Assembly (NCBI GenBank): GCA_947243845.1 | Contig: CAMXIF010000006.1 | Coordinates: forward strand, 1-64,000 | DNA: 64,000 bases | Direction: 5' to 3' | Origin: an uncultured bacterium | GTDB lineage: Bacteria; Bacillota; Clostridia; Lachnospirales; Lachnospiraceae | Part shown: piece by piece, positions 1 to 9,500 of the stretch | Layout: each line of letters starts with the position of its first letter | Numbering within the stretch: position 1 is the stretch's first letter | The notes under the pieces: generated by a model | The model's database searches: none | What the model saw: only the letters and a program-made list of their open reading frames with translations | What the model was told of the DNA's origin: nothing | Program-made: the position numbers and the translations under genes

Positions 1-640
1 TATAAGCGTTCGTGGGATGAATACTTCCATCCTCCGTCTCAGCCAAAATCCCCCAATTCAAAAGTATATTTTTCGTTACACCCTTTACCGCTTGTCTCTG
101 TACATCATTCTTACAATTAGCAAGCGCTATCTCTTTCATATCATCACATAGCTTTCCAATCTCTTCCTCTGTAATATTGAGATCAGGACGAATGACCAAA
201 TCATAAGAACGCCCCTCTGATTCATAATACAGTTCCCTCGATATTGCGGTATCTGCTTTTCTTGATGTCCCGGAAACTCTTATATATACACCATCTGTCA
301 CTCCGTCAGCCTTAATATAATACGGTCTTTGTTTCCCGGCAGTGACTGCAACCACAATTACCGTTTTTCCGTTTATAGTCTGAGGATATATATCCGGTAT
401 AATAATCGGCTCACAGCTGTCCGATATAGCATTGGCAAGAGCATCCATCTCTTGAAAAATAATATCTTCTGATATTCCAACAATCTCTTTCGTTATATCC
501 TCTATACCAAAAATAAGATATCCACCCGCTCCATTCGCAAATGCTACTACCGTCTTCATATATTTTATACTTTTTTCCGGACGGCTCACTTTATATTCAA
601 CATTTTTTGACTCACCGGAAAGCAACCTGTCAATATGCAT
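1..640 (-). CDS. AlbA_2/Schlafen-type putative DNA-binding (divergent AAA-4) protein, 3' end outside the window
   Basis: Hand translation from ATG at 640: MHIDRLLSGESKNVEYKVSRPEKSIKYMKTVVAFANGAGGYLIFGIEDI..., open to the window edge; ExxxEYK and FANGxGGxLxFGIED motifs are typical of AlbA_2 proteins. Not in the supplied ORF track. Confidence 0.8.
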   Translation of the reverse strand, partial: MHIDRLLSGESKNVEYKVSRPEKSIKYMKTVVAFANGAGGYLIFGIEDITKEIVGISEDIIFQEMDALANAISDSCEPIIIPDIYPQTINGKTVIVVAVTAGKQRPYYIKADGVTDGVYIRVSGTSRKADTAISRELYYESEGRSYDLVIRPDLNITEEEIGKLCDDMKEIALANCKNDVQRQAVKGVTKNILLNWGILAETEDGSIHPTNAY

Positions 641-802
641 ATAAATCCCTCCACATATATCTTGCCACGTTTAATCAACAAAAATTATAACATACAATCA
701 TAATAAGGGTATATGAAATTTTCTAAACAACAACAGAAAGGGACTGCCTACCGCAATCCCTTTCCAGTGTTCCTTTCTGCTATTTTATCATCACATCACT
801 TT

Positions 803-1963
803 TTACACCTTTTTCCGCACAAACACCGGAATCACATCAAGCGGCGTATCCGCCTCCATCCACTGTCCGCCCGCATATTCTTTTCCGGTAAAACTCTCCG
901 TCCAATCCTCTCCTTTCGGAAGGTAGACACGGCGCTTGTCCTGCCCTGCATAAAGCACCGGCGCCACCAATACATCCGGGCCATACATATACTCATCTTC
1001 CACCTCCCAGCATGACGTGTCCTGGGGATACATATAGAAGAGTGTCCTCATAACCGGCGTTCCTTTCTCATGGGCTTCCTGCATCAGCTCTCTCGTGTAA
1101 GGACGCATCTGTTCCCTGTATTCCATATATTTTTTACAAATCTCATATACCTCTTCCCCATAACTCCACACCTCATTAGCCGCACCAGAACAGCAGGCTG
1201 CTCCGCCGGTGGTGCCATATTGAGGCTGCCTCGGCTCCCTGTCACCATACAGACGCATCACCGGACAGAACGTCCCCCAGGCAAACCATCTGGCAAAAAG
1301 TTCCCTGAACTTCGGATCATCCGGATTGCCGCCGTGGAACCCGCCGATGTCCGTAGTCCACCAGGGAATACCCGCAAGTCCCATGTTCAACCCTGCTGCC
1401 AGCTGATTGCGCATACTCTCAAAGCTGGACGCGATGTCTCCTGACCACACCAAAGCGCCGTACTTCTGGCTTCCGGCCCAGGCGCAGCGAAGCAGGTTGA
1501 CGATATTAGTCTGTCCTTCCCGCTCCATGCCTTCATAGAAAGTCCTGGCATAATCCACCGGATAAGTATTGCCAATCTGCAGGTTCGTGCCACGATGATA
1601 GCGATAGTTGTCAAAGTCATAGACGGTATATTCCGGTTCCGCCTCATCCAGCCAGAATACCTTGATACCCATATCATAATAGTTCTTCTTCGCCTTATTC
1701 CACACATATTCCCTGGCTCCGGGATTCGTGGCGTCATAGTGGATGGTAGCTCCCTGGAAATCCAATCCCACACGGAAGCCTCTCTCTGTGCGGATCAGAT
1801 AACCTTGTTCCAGCATCTCCTCATAATTCTCACAGGTCTTATCCACGGTAGGCCAGATAGATACCATTAATTCTATACCCATCTCCTTCAGTTCCTGTAC
1901 CATAGCCTGCGGATCGGGCCAGTACACCGGGTCAAACTTCCCTCCCCTTTTATTATACGGGTT
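803..1963 (-). pseudogene. C-terminal part of a glycoside hydrolase family 31 (alpha-glucosidase/xylosidase-like) enzyme, 5'-truncated
   Basis: Translation contains VYWPDPQAMV, KVFWLDEAEPEY (GH31 nucleophile region), PWWTTDIGGFHGG, FPVMRLYGDR-like region. In-frame TAG at 1964-1966 and no N-terminal half upstream. Confidence 0.75.
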
Positions 1964-2102
1964 CTATTTGATAAAAAAATGGGAAAAATATAAGATAGGG
2001 TGAAAAATAAAAAGAAAAAGTAATATCTTTTTTTGCATTAACAGAAATGATATACTCAAGCTAAGACGAATATCCCTGACATTTCCAGGAGGTGATCGAC
2101 AA

Positions 2103-3056
2103 ATGACACAAGCCATCTTTTATAGTATAGCAATTGTATTGATACTGCTTCTCCTGCTCGCCTCCTACTGGTGGCATCTAAAAAATCTGCCGCCTGCCTC
2201 GGAAGATGTAATCTACACCATGGATCTGGCACACAGATATTTATTTTGGGCAATCCTCTGCATCATATTTTATGGGGTGATAGCATTTACTGTAAATTTG
2301 ATCATAGAAGAAATGGAGCAATGGATCGTCCTATTTTTAATGTTCTATCTTTTTATGCTCGGAGCAATCTATTTTTGTATTTACGTGATATTCTGGAGAT
2401 GTGTCATCAGAATCGATTCCCTGACTTTTTATACCCCTCTTCTTCCTCCTAAGGAAATAAAATTTCATGAGATCACCTTGGTAAAATATATGGACAACGA
2501 AACACTCTTACATACCCCGAATGAAAAAGTGTTGGTTGGATATCGTAAACATAAAAAAATATTTTTTATTGAGGAAAATACCAAAGGCTTCCCAATATTA
2601 TATGATCTTTTACTGCAATATAAAAAAATGGAACGTATTCCGGTCATAGAAGAATTTGCGGTGACCTGCCCGAGAAGTGACGTCATGCGCGGCGTTTTTT
2701 CCTTTCTGGGATTCGCCATGCTCACTGTGCTCGTCCTATGGAAACATGTCGAACTGGAACTGCCTTACCTCATAATCCTGATTGCCATGACACTGCTATT
2801 CCTATTCGAAATGCTCCGTGTACTGCTGTGGAAAATCACTGTTGATTATCAAAAAATATCCATCAGGAATTTTCTGGGCATAACCAGGACCTACGCACTG
2901 CATGAAATCACCAGGATTGAAGAACGCGGCAGCTATATCCTTCTGTACTCTGCCAAAAAGAAACTGGCTAAAATCGCAAAAGACAGCAATCATTTCCCAT
3001 ATTTGATGGAGCGGTTTCAAAGGGAGGATGTTTTGATACAAAGGATCCTCAAATAA
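2103..3056 (+). CDS. Hypothetical membrane protein
   Basis: 317-aa ORF with strong SD (aggaggtgatcgacaaATG) and several hydrophobic segments. Confidence 0.7.
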   Translation: MTQAIFYSIAIVLILLLLLASYWWHLKNLPPASEDVIYTMDLAHRYLFWAILCIIFYGVIAFTVNLIIEEMEQWIVLFLMFYLFMLGAIYFCIYVIFWRCVIRIDSLTFYTPLLPPKEIKFHEITLVKYMDNETLLHTPNEKVLVGYRKHKKIFFIEENTKGFPILYDLLLQYKKMERIPVIEEFAVTCPRSDVMRGVFSFLGFAMLTVLVLWKHVELELPYLIILIAMTLLFLFEMLRVLLWKITVDYQKISIRNFLGITRTYALHEITRIEERGSYILLYSAKKKLAKIAKDSNHFPYLMERFQREDVLIQRILK

Positions 3057-3120
3057 CATCTATACTAAATGGTATCTGAAAATAGCCTGTCCTTCCAAAA
3101 AGAGCCGGCTGCGCCCGCCC

Positions 3121-4686
3121 TTATTGCCCCTCTGTCAGCGGCGGCTCCAGAATCACCACCGGCTGTTCTAATACAGGCTCTGGCTCCTGCCCCGGTTCTA
3201 ATCCCGGCTCCAATTCCAGCGGAATCTCCGGTAGCGGCTCCGGCTCCGTCCCCGGCAGGTGATAACAGATGACCGGCGTATCCTTTTCCACATAACCATA
3301 AATTTCCTCCGCAACAGAATAAGGCAGATTGATACAGCCATGGGAACCGTTCGTCCTATAAATATCCCTGCCAAACTCACTTCGCCATGTGGCATCATGC
3401 ATCCCTACATTATTATTAAATGGCATCCAAAAAGAAACCGGTGTCCTGTATGTTTCTCCCGTCAGGGTCGCATCCCGTTCTTTATACGTGATCCCATAAA
3501 TTCCATCCGGCGTTTCATTGCCTCTGGCGGGATTACCGGACACAAAATCAGATTCCAGGACACATTCTCCTTCCTGGTATAGAAATAAGTGCTGGGCCGT
3601 CAGGTTAATTTCCACATAAGAATCGCCATAATCCGGTGTCTCATAGGAAGCCGCCGTCTGCCGGTATATGGGAATCCGTTCTCCGCTCTCTCCCCGTTCC
3701 AAAAGCCCGATCAGCGCTTCCGTCTCCTGCCCTACATCCATCCACCAGCCATAATCTCCCTGTTCGATCGTCACTTCTTCCCCATAGCTGGTCATAAATT
3801 TTCTCTTGTGAAAAACAGTGTCATGTTTTCTCCGCAGAGAATTTACATACTCCTTGACCAATTCCGAATCAAGTTCCGCCTGATTCCCTTTGCGTACTAT
3901 CCAGCCCGCTACCGTATCTGCATCCAGAACCTCCCGCTCTGACCCGAATGAATAAGTGACAGCAGTATTCACATAATTCTGAAGCTTTGCATAAGTGTCC
4001 TGCAGACCTACATCCTCCAAAGTGACCCCAGGTTCCTCATAACAGCCGGCTGCTTCCAGATCCACCTGCTCCTGCAAGCCGTCAATCGCTTCCCTGACCG
4101 CTTCTGTGGTCTTTGCGCGGTTCAGACGGTTTCCCCGGTCCTCGGCCACCAGTGCAAAACCACTTCCTGAAACATAATCTCCTATGTAAGCATCCACCGG
4201 TTCCTTCACAAATTCCTTTTGGAAACCGCGCAGAGCGTCTATTTTCTCTTCTAATATCGCTTCTTCATAAAATAACGCTACATCGGTCTCATAAACCGCT
4301 TCCTGCCTTATAAACCACAGGATAGGATTCTGTTCCTGCAGCACAGCTTCCAGAGGTTCTGTGGAAATATAGGCAATGCCAATGTCGCTTCCCAGTATCT
4401 CCTCCTCCAGAACCGTCCCATCAGTCTGACGCTCTATCACCCGCAGAGAATACTGCCCGATCCGTTCCTCCAGTTCCGGGATGCTCATGCCCGACACATC
4501 CACCGCATCAATCAACGTACCATTTAAGAAACAGCTCTGGTAGCGCCCAAGACCGGCTACATAGATGACAAGCAGGATAAGAAACACCGCCGCCGCAGAC
4601 GCTGACAAAATGATGAAAGGCCGTTTTTTATTCGGAATTACATTCTTTTGTTCTGTTTTTTTCCGATGTCTGGGCTGTAATCTCAT
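3121..4686 (-). CDS. L,D-transpeptidase (YkuD domain) with N-terminal TM and peptidoglycan-binding-like region; Pro/Glu-rich C-terminal tail
   Basis: Catalytic motif HGCINLPYSVAEEIY; N-terminal TM anchor; C-term EPEPLPEIPLELEPGLEPGQEPEP. Confidence 0.9.
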   Translation of the reverse strand: MRLQPRHRKKTEQKNVIPNKKRPFIILSASAAAVFLILLVIYVAGLGRYQSCFLNGTLIDAVDVSGMSIPELEERIGQYSLRVIERQTDGTVLEEEILGSDIGIAYISTEPLEAVLQEQNPILWFIRQEAVYETDVALFYEEAILEEKIDALRGFQKEFVKEPVDAYIGDYVSGSGFALVAEDRGNRLNRAKTTEAVREAIDGLQEQVDLEAAGCYEEPGVTLEDVGLQDTYAKLQNYVNTAVTYSFGSEREVLDADTVAGWIVRKGNQAELDSELVKEYVNSLRRKHDTVFHKRKFMTSYGEEVTIEQGDYGWWMDVGQETEALIGLLERGESGERIPIYRQTAASYETPDYGDSYVEINLTAQHLFLYQEGECVLESDFVSGNPARGNETPDGIYGITYKERDATLTGETYRTPVSFWMPFNNNVGMHDATWRSEFGRDIYRTNGSHGCINLPYSVAEEIYGYVEKDTPVICYHLPGTEPEPLPEIPLELEPGLEPGQEPEPVLEQPVVILEPPLTEGQ

Positions 4687-4772
4687 TTACCCTGCTTTCC
4701 TTTCACTTAGTTCCTCGAAATCGTAATCCTATTATATGGGGTTTTTCTTTTGTGTGCAATATGCAACCCACT

Positions 4773-4841
4773 TTTTTCAGAATTTTCAACCGGCGTTTTT
4801 CAGAATTTTTAACCGGCATTTTTCAGAATTTTTAGCCCTAA
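4773..4841. repeat. Three direct 23-bp repeats upstream of the L,D-transpeptidase gene
   Basis: TTTTTCAGAATTTT(C/T)AACCGGC(G/A) at 4773-4795 and 4796-4818, diverged third copy at 4819-4841; CAGAATT recurs exactly every 23 bp. Confidence 0.85.
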
Positions 4842-5014
4842 ATTTCCCCCCTTTTCCACATTTCTTGCTATTACGACTCAAATACGCTAAAATGTTCCAT
4901 ATCAGTACAACCTCTTCTACTACGGCCAACAATATGTCTAATATGGAACCAAACTGATAAATAATAATTCTACATTTTCCCTAACAGGGTTTATTCATAT
5001 GCCTTGTATAACTC

Positions 5015-5058
5015 AAAAAGTGTATAAGGTTTCGTTGACGAAACCTCATACACTTTTT
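5015..5058 (-). terminator. Intrinsic terminator downstream of gltD
   Basis: AAAAAGTGTATAAGGTTTCGT-tg-ACGAAACCTCATACACTTTTT long inverted repeat just after the gltD stop. Confidence 0.8.
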
Positions 5059-5070
5059 ATGAACTGCTTA

Positions 5071-6564
5071 CTACTGCACATACAGATTCGTATATCCCAT
5101 CAAACTCTCATCCACTTCCCTGGCGCACTCCCTGCCCTGGCGGATGGCCTTCACCACCAGCGACTGCCCCGTATGCATATCGCCTGCCGTAAAGACTCTG
5201 TCCACGCTGGTCATAAATCTGCCTGTCTCGGTCTTTACATTGGTTCTGCCGTCCAGTTCCACCTTGAACGCATCCGTCACATACTTCTGGCTGCCCAGAA
5301 ATCCCGCCGCGATCAGCACGATTTCCGCATCCAGTGTCCGCTCGGAGCCTTCCACTTCTTTCATGTTCATACGGCCCGTCTCCGGGTCTTTCTCCCAAGT
5401 GAGAGAAACTATCTTTACCGCCTTCAGGTTCCCGTTTTTATCTTTCACAAACTCTTTCACCGTGGACTCATAAATCCGGGGATCGTGCCCATAAACCTCG
5501 ATGGCTTCCTGCTGACCGTAATCTGTCTTGCAGACCTTGGGCCATTCAGGCCAGGGATTGTTGTCGGCCCTGGTATCGGGGGCCTTGGGCATCATCTCAA
5601 TCTGGGTCACGGACTTGGCCCCGTGGCGGATGGCTGTGCCCACGCAGTCGTTCCCGGTATCGCCGCCGCCGATGATGACCACATTTTTATCTTTGGTATC
5701 TACATACTTCTTATCCTGGAAATCAGAATCTAACAGGCTCTTGGTGTTGGCTGTGAGAAAATCCACTGCAAAGTAGATTCCTTTGGCTTCTCTGCCGGGT
5801 GCCCCTATATCCCTGGGCTGAGAAGAACCGCAGCACAGTACCACCCGGTCAAACTCCTTTAACAGTTTATCCGCCTTTATCTCTTTGCCGATGTTACTGT
5901 TTGTCACAAAGGTCACGCCCTCTTCCTCCATGACTTTAATCTTGCGGTCGATGATATGCTTTTCCAGTTTCATATTCGGAATCCCATACATCAGCAGACC
6001 GCCAATCCTGTCGGAGCGCTCAAATACCGTTACCAGATGGCCTCGCCTGTTGAGCTGGTCGGCCACGGCAAGACCGGAAGGGCCGCTGCCCACCACCGCC
6101 ACCTTTTTGCCGGTACGCACCTTGGGCGGCTTGGGCGCCGCATAGCCCTTCTCATAGGCATTTTCGATAATCGCATACTCATTCTCCCTGGTGGAGACCG
6201 GATCGCCGTTCAGGCCGCAGGTACAGGCCGCCTCGCACAGCGCCGGGCAGACCCTAGATGTAAATTCCGGGAAATTATTGGTCTTATGCAGCCGATTATA
6301 TGCCTGCTCCCAGTTGCCGGTATAGACTAAGTCGTTCCACTCCGGCACCAGATTGTGCAAAGGGCAGCCGGAAGTCATCCCGCAAAGGGTCATGCCGGAC
6401 TGGCAGAACGGTACACCGCAGTCCATACAGCGCGCACCCTGCTCCTGCTGTTCCTCCATGGTCAGATGCTCATGAAATTCATAAAAATTCTGAATGCGCT
6501 TTCTGGGGCTCACATCTTTGGATACCCTGCGCTCATATTCCATAAATCCTGTTGGCTTTCCCAT
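5071..6564 (-). CDS. gltD: Glutamate synthase small subunit
   Basis: CMDCGVPFCQSG, VAVVGSGPSGLAVADQLNRRGHLVTVFE, VVIIGGGDTGNDCVGTAIR; directly follows gltB. Confidence 0.96.
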   Translation of the reverse strand: MGKPTGFMEYERRVSKDVSPRKRIQNFYEFHEHLTMEEQQEQGARCMDCGVPFCQSGMTLCGMTSGCPLHNLVPEWNDLVYTGNWEQAYNRLHKTNNFPEFTSRVCPALCEAACTCGLNGDPVSTRENEYAIIENAYEKGYAAPKPPKVRTGKKVAVVGSGPSGLAVADQLNRRGHLVTVFERSDRIGGLLMYGIPNMKLEKHIIDRKIKVMEEEGVTFVTNSNIGKEIKADKLLKEFDRVVLCCGSSQPRDIGAPGREAKGIYFAVDFLTANTKSLLDSDFQDKKYVDTKDKNVVIIGGGDTGNDCVGTAIRHGAKSVTQIEMMPKAPDTRADNNPWPEWPKVCKTDYGQQEAIEVYGHDPRIYESTVKEFVKDKNGNLKAVKIVSLTWEKDPETGRMNMKEVEGSERTLDAEIVLIAAGFLGSQKYVTDAFKVELDGRTNVKTETGRFMTSVDRVFTAGDMHTGQSLVVKAIRQGRECAREVDESLMGYTNLYVQ

Positions 6565-6566
6565 GC

Positions 6567-9500
6567 TTACGCCCCCTCCTTGTCTTTTTTATAAAAGGCC
6601 TCAATCTGCGCCTGCTCCGCGCTCAGGCCCTTCTCTTCCATCTGCACGATCAGTTTTAACATAATCTCATAGTCATGCGGGATGATCTTCTTAAACTTCG
6701 GCAGATATTCACCGAAATTGTCCAGAATCTCTTTGCCCTTGACGGAATTGGTATAGGCCACGTGTTCCTTGATCATCTCTTTCAGTTCCAGGACATCGTA
6801 TTTCGAGGTGATCTCATAAGAGGACACCATTTCCTTGTTGGTCTTGGTGTACAGGTCGTTATTCTCATCCAGTACATAGGCGATACCGCCGCTCATGCCG
6901 GCCGCAAAGTTTTTGCCCACGGAGCCGATGACCACCACACGCCCGCCGGTCATGTACTCACAGCCATGGTCACCCACACCTTCCACCACCGCGATGGCTC
7001 CGGAATTGCGCACGCAAAACCGCTCGCCCGCCACACCGTTGATGAAGGCCTTGCCGGAAGTCGCACCGTAGAGCGACACGTTACCGATAATGATGTTTTC
7101 GTCCTGCCGGAAAGCCGAGCCCTTCGGAGGATAGACCACCAGCTTACCGCCGGACAGACCCTTGCCAAAGTAATCGTTGGAATCACCCACCAGTTCCAGG
7201 GTCAGTCCTTTGGGGATAAAGGCACCGAAACTCTGGCCGCCGGACCCCTTACATAAGATATGGTAGGTATCCTCCTCCAGCGTATCGCCAAATCTTCTGG
7301 TAATCTCGGAGCCGAAGATGGTGCCGAAGGTACGATCCGTATTGGAGACGTCTACTTCCAGGCTGCGCTTCTGTCCGTCCTCCAAAGCCTTGGAAAGCTG
7401 CTTTAAGAGTACCTTTTCATCCAAGGTCTTCTCCAGATGAAAGTCATATACCTGCTTCGGGTCAAAGATGCATTTCTCCTTGCTGCCCTCATAGGGGTTG
7501 CTCAGAATCAGATTCAGATCCACTTTGCGCTGACGGTCTGTCAGATTCTCTTTTACTTTCAGAAGTTCTGTCCGGCCCACCAGTTCGTCTACCCTGCGCA
7601 CACCCAGTTTCGCCATATATTCCCGCAGTTCCTGCGCGATGAACCGCATAAAGTTCTCCACATACTCCGGCTTACCCGTAAAGCGTTTGCGAAGTTCCGG
7701 GTTCTGGGTCGCTACCCCCACAGGACAGGTATCCAGGTTGCAGACCCGCATCATCAGACAGCCCATGGTCACCAGAGGCGCCGTGGCGAAACCGAACTCC
7801 TCCGCACCCAGAATTGCCGCAATGGCCACATCCCGTCCGCTCATCAGCTTGCCGTCCGTCTCGATACGGACCTTATTCCGCAGGCCGTTCTGAATCAGAG
7901 TCTGATGAGTCTCCGCCAGCCCCAGTTCCCAGGGCAGACCCGCGTTGTGGATGGAATTGCGGGGCGCCGCGCCCGTGCCGCCGTCATAGCCGGATACCAG
8001 GATGACCTGCGCACCCGCCTTGGCCACACCGGCCGCCACCGTACCCACCCCGGCCTCGGATACCAGTTTCACCGAAATCCTGGCCTTGGTATTGGCATTT
8101 TTCAAATCATAGATCAACTGCGCCAGATCCTCGATAGAATAAATATCATGATGCGGCGGCGGGGAAATCAGCCCCACACCCGGCGTGGAGTGTCTGGTCT
8201 TAGCAATCCAGGGATATACCTTGCCGCCGGGCAGGTGGCCGCCCTCACCGGGTTTCGCTCCCTGAGCCATCTTAATCTGAATCTCCTGCGCGCTGTTCAA
8301 ATATTCACTGGTGACACCGAAACGTCCGCTGGCCACCTGTTTGATGGCCGAGCAGCGGTTCAAACCGTCAGCCCCCACCTTCAATCTGTCCTTATCCTCT
8401 CCGCCTTCGCCGGAGTTGGATTTGCCGTGCAGACGGTTCATGGCAATGGCCATGGTCTCATGGGCCTCCTTGGAGATGGAGCCATAGGACATGGCGCCGG
8501 TCTTAAACCTTGTGACAATAGTGTCAACACTCTCCACTTCCTCTATTGGCACGGGTTTCTTCGGATAATTGAAGTCCATCAGCCCGCGCAGGTTCTTAAT
8601 GCTGTCCTCACTATTGACCGCTTTGGTATATTGTTTAAATAATTCATAATCACCGCGTCTGGTTGACTCTTGCAGTAAATGAATGGTCTCCGGATTATAG
8701 AGATGTTCATCCGCACCGCTTCTCATCTGGTGATGTCCAATGCTGTCCAGTGTCGTATCCGTGGATAGACCGAGCGGGTCAAAAGCCATGGAGTGCAGGG
8801 TATCCACCTCTTCCTCGATATCTTTCAGGGTAATACCACCCACGCGGCACACTGTGTTGGTGAAATATTTATTAATCACATCCTTATCAATACCAAGGGC
8901 TTCAAAAATCTTCGAACCCTGGTAAGACTGAATCGTAGAGATGCCCATCTTGGAGGCAATCTTCACGATACCATGTAAAATCGCACTGTTATAATCATTG
9001 ACCGCCGCATAATAATCCTTATCCAGCATATGATTGTCAATCAACTCCTTGATACTCTCCTGGGCCAGATAGGGATTGATTGCCGAGGCGCCAAAACCGA
9101 GCAGAGTCGCAAAATGATGCACTTCCCTGGGTTCCGCCGACTCCAAAATAATATCCACACTGGTTCTCTTCTTGGTGCTGACCAGATGCTGCTGTAAGGC
9201 AGATACTGCTAGCAGGGAAGGGATGGCCACCCGGTTCTCATCCACCCCTCTGTCGGAGAGGATGATGATATTTACCCCATCACGGTAAGCCCTGTCCACT
9301 TCCACAAAAAGCCTGTCGATGGCCTTCTCCAGTCTGGTATTCTTATAATAGGTGATCGGAACCACCTCCACCTTGAATCCTTCCGCCTTCATGGCCTTAA
9401 TCTTCAAGAGATCGGTGCTGGTGAGAATCGGATTGTGCACCCTGAGCATGTTGCAGTTCTCCGGCATCTCCTCTAACAGGTTGCCGTCCTGCCCCAGATA

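Noticed and set aside
3069-3272. Pro/Ala-rich 67-aa plus-strand ORF
   Set aside because: Antisense of the EP-repeat tail of the L,D-transpeptidase.
7437-8642. 401-aa plus-strand ORF inside gltB
   Set aside because: Antisense to a clearly coding glutamate synthase large subunit; composition typical of a spurious opposite-strand frame (His/Arg/Gln/Pro-rich).
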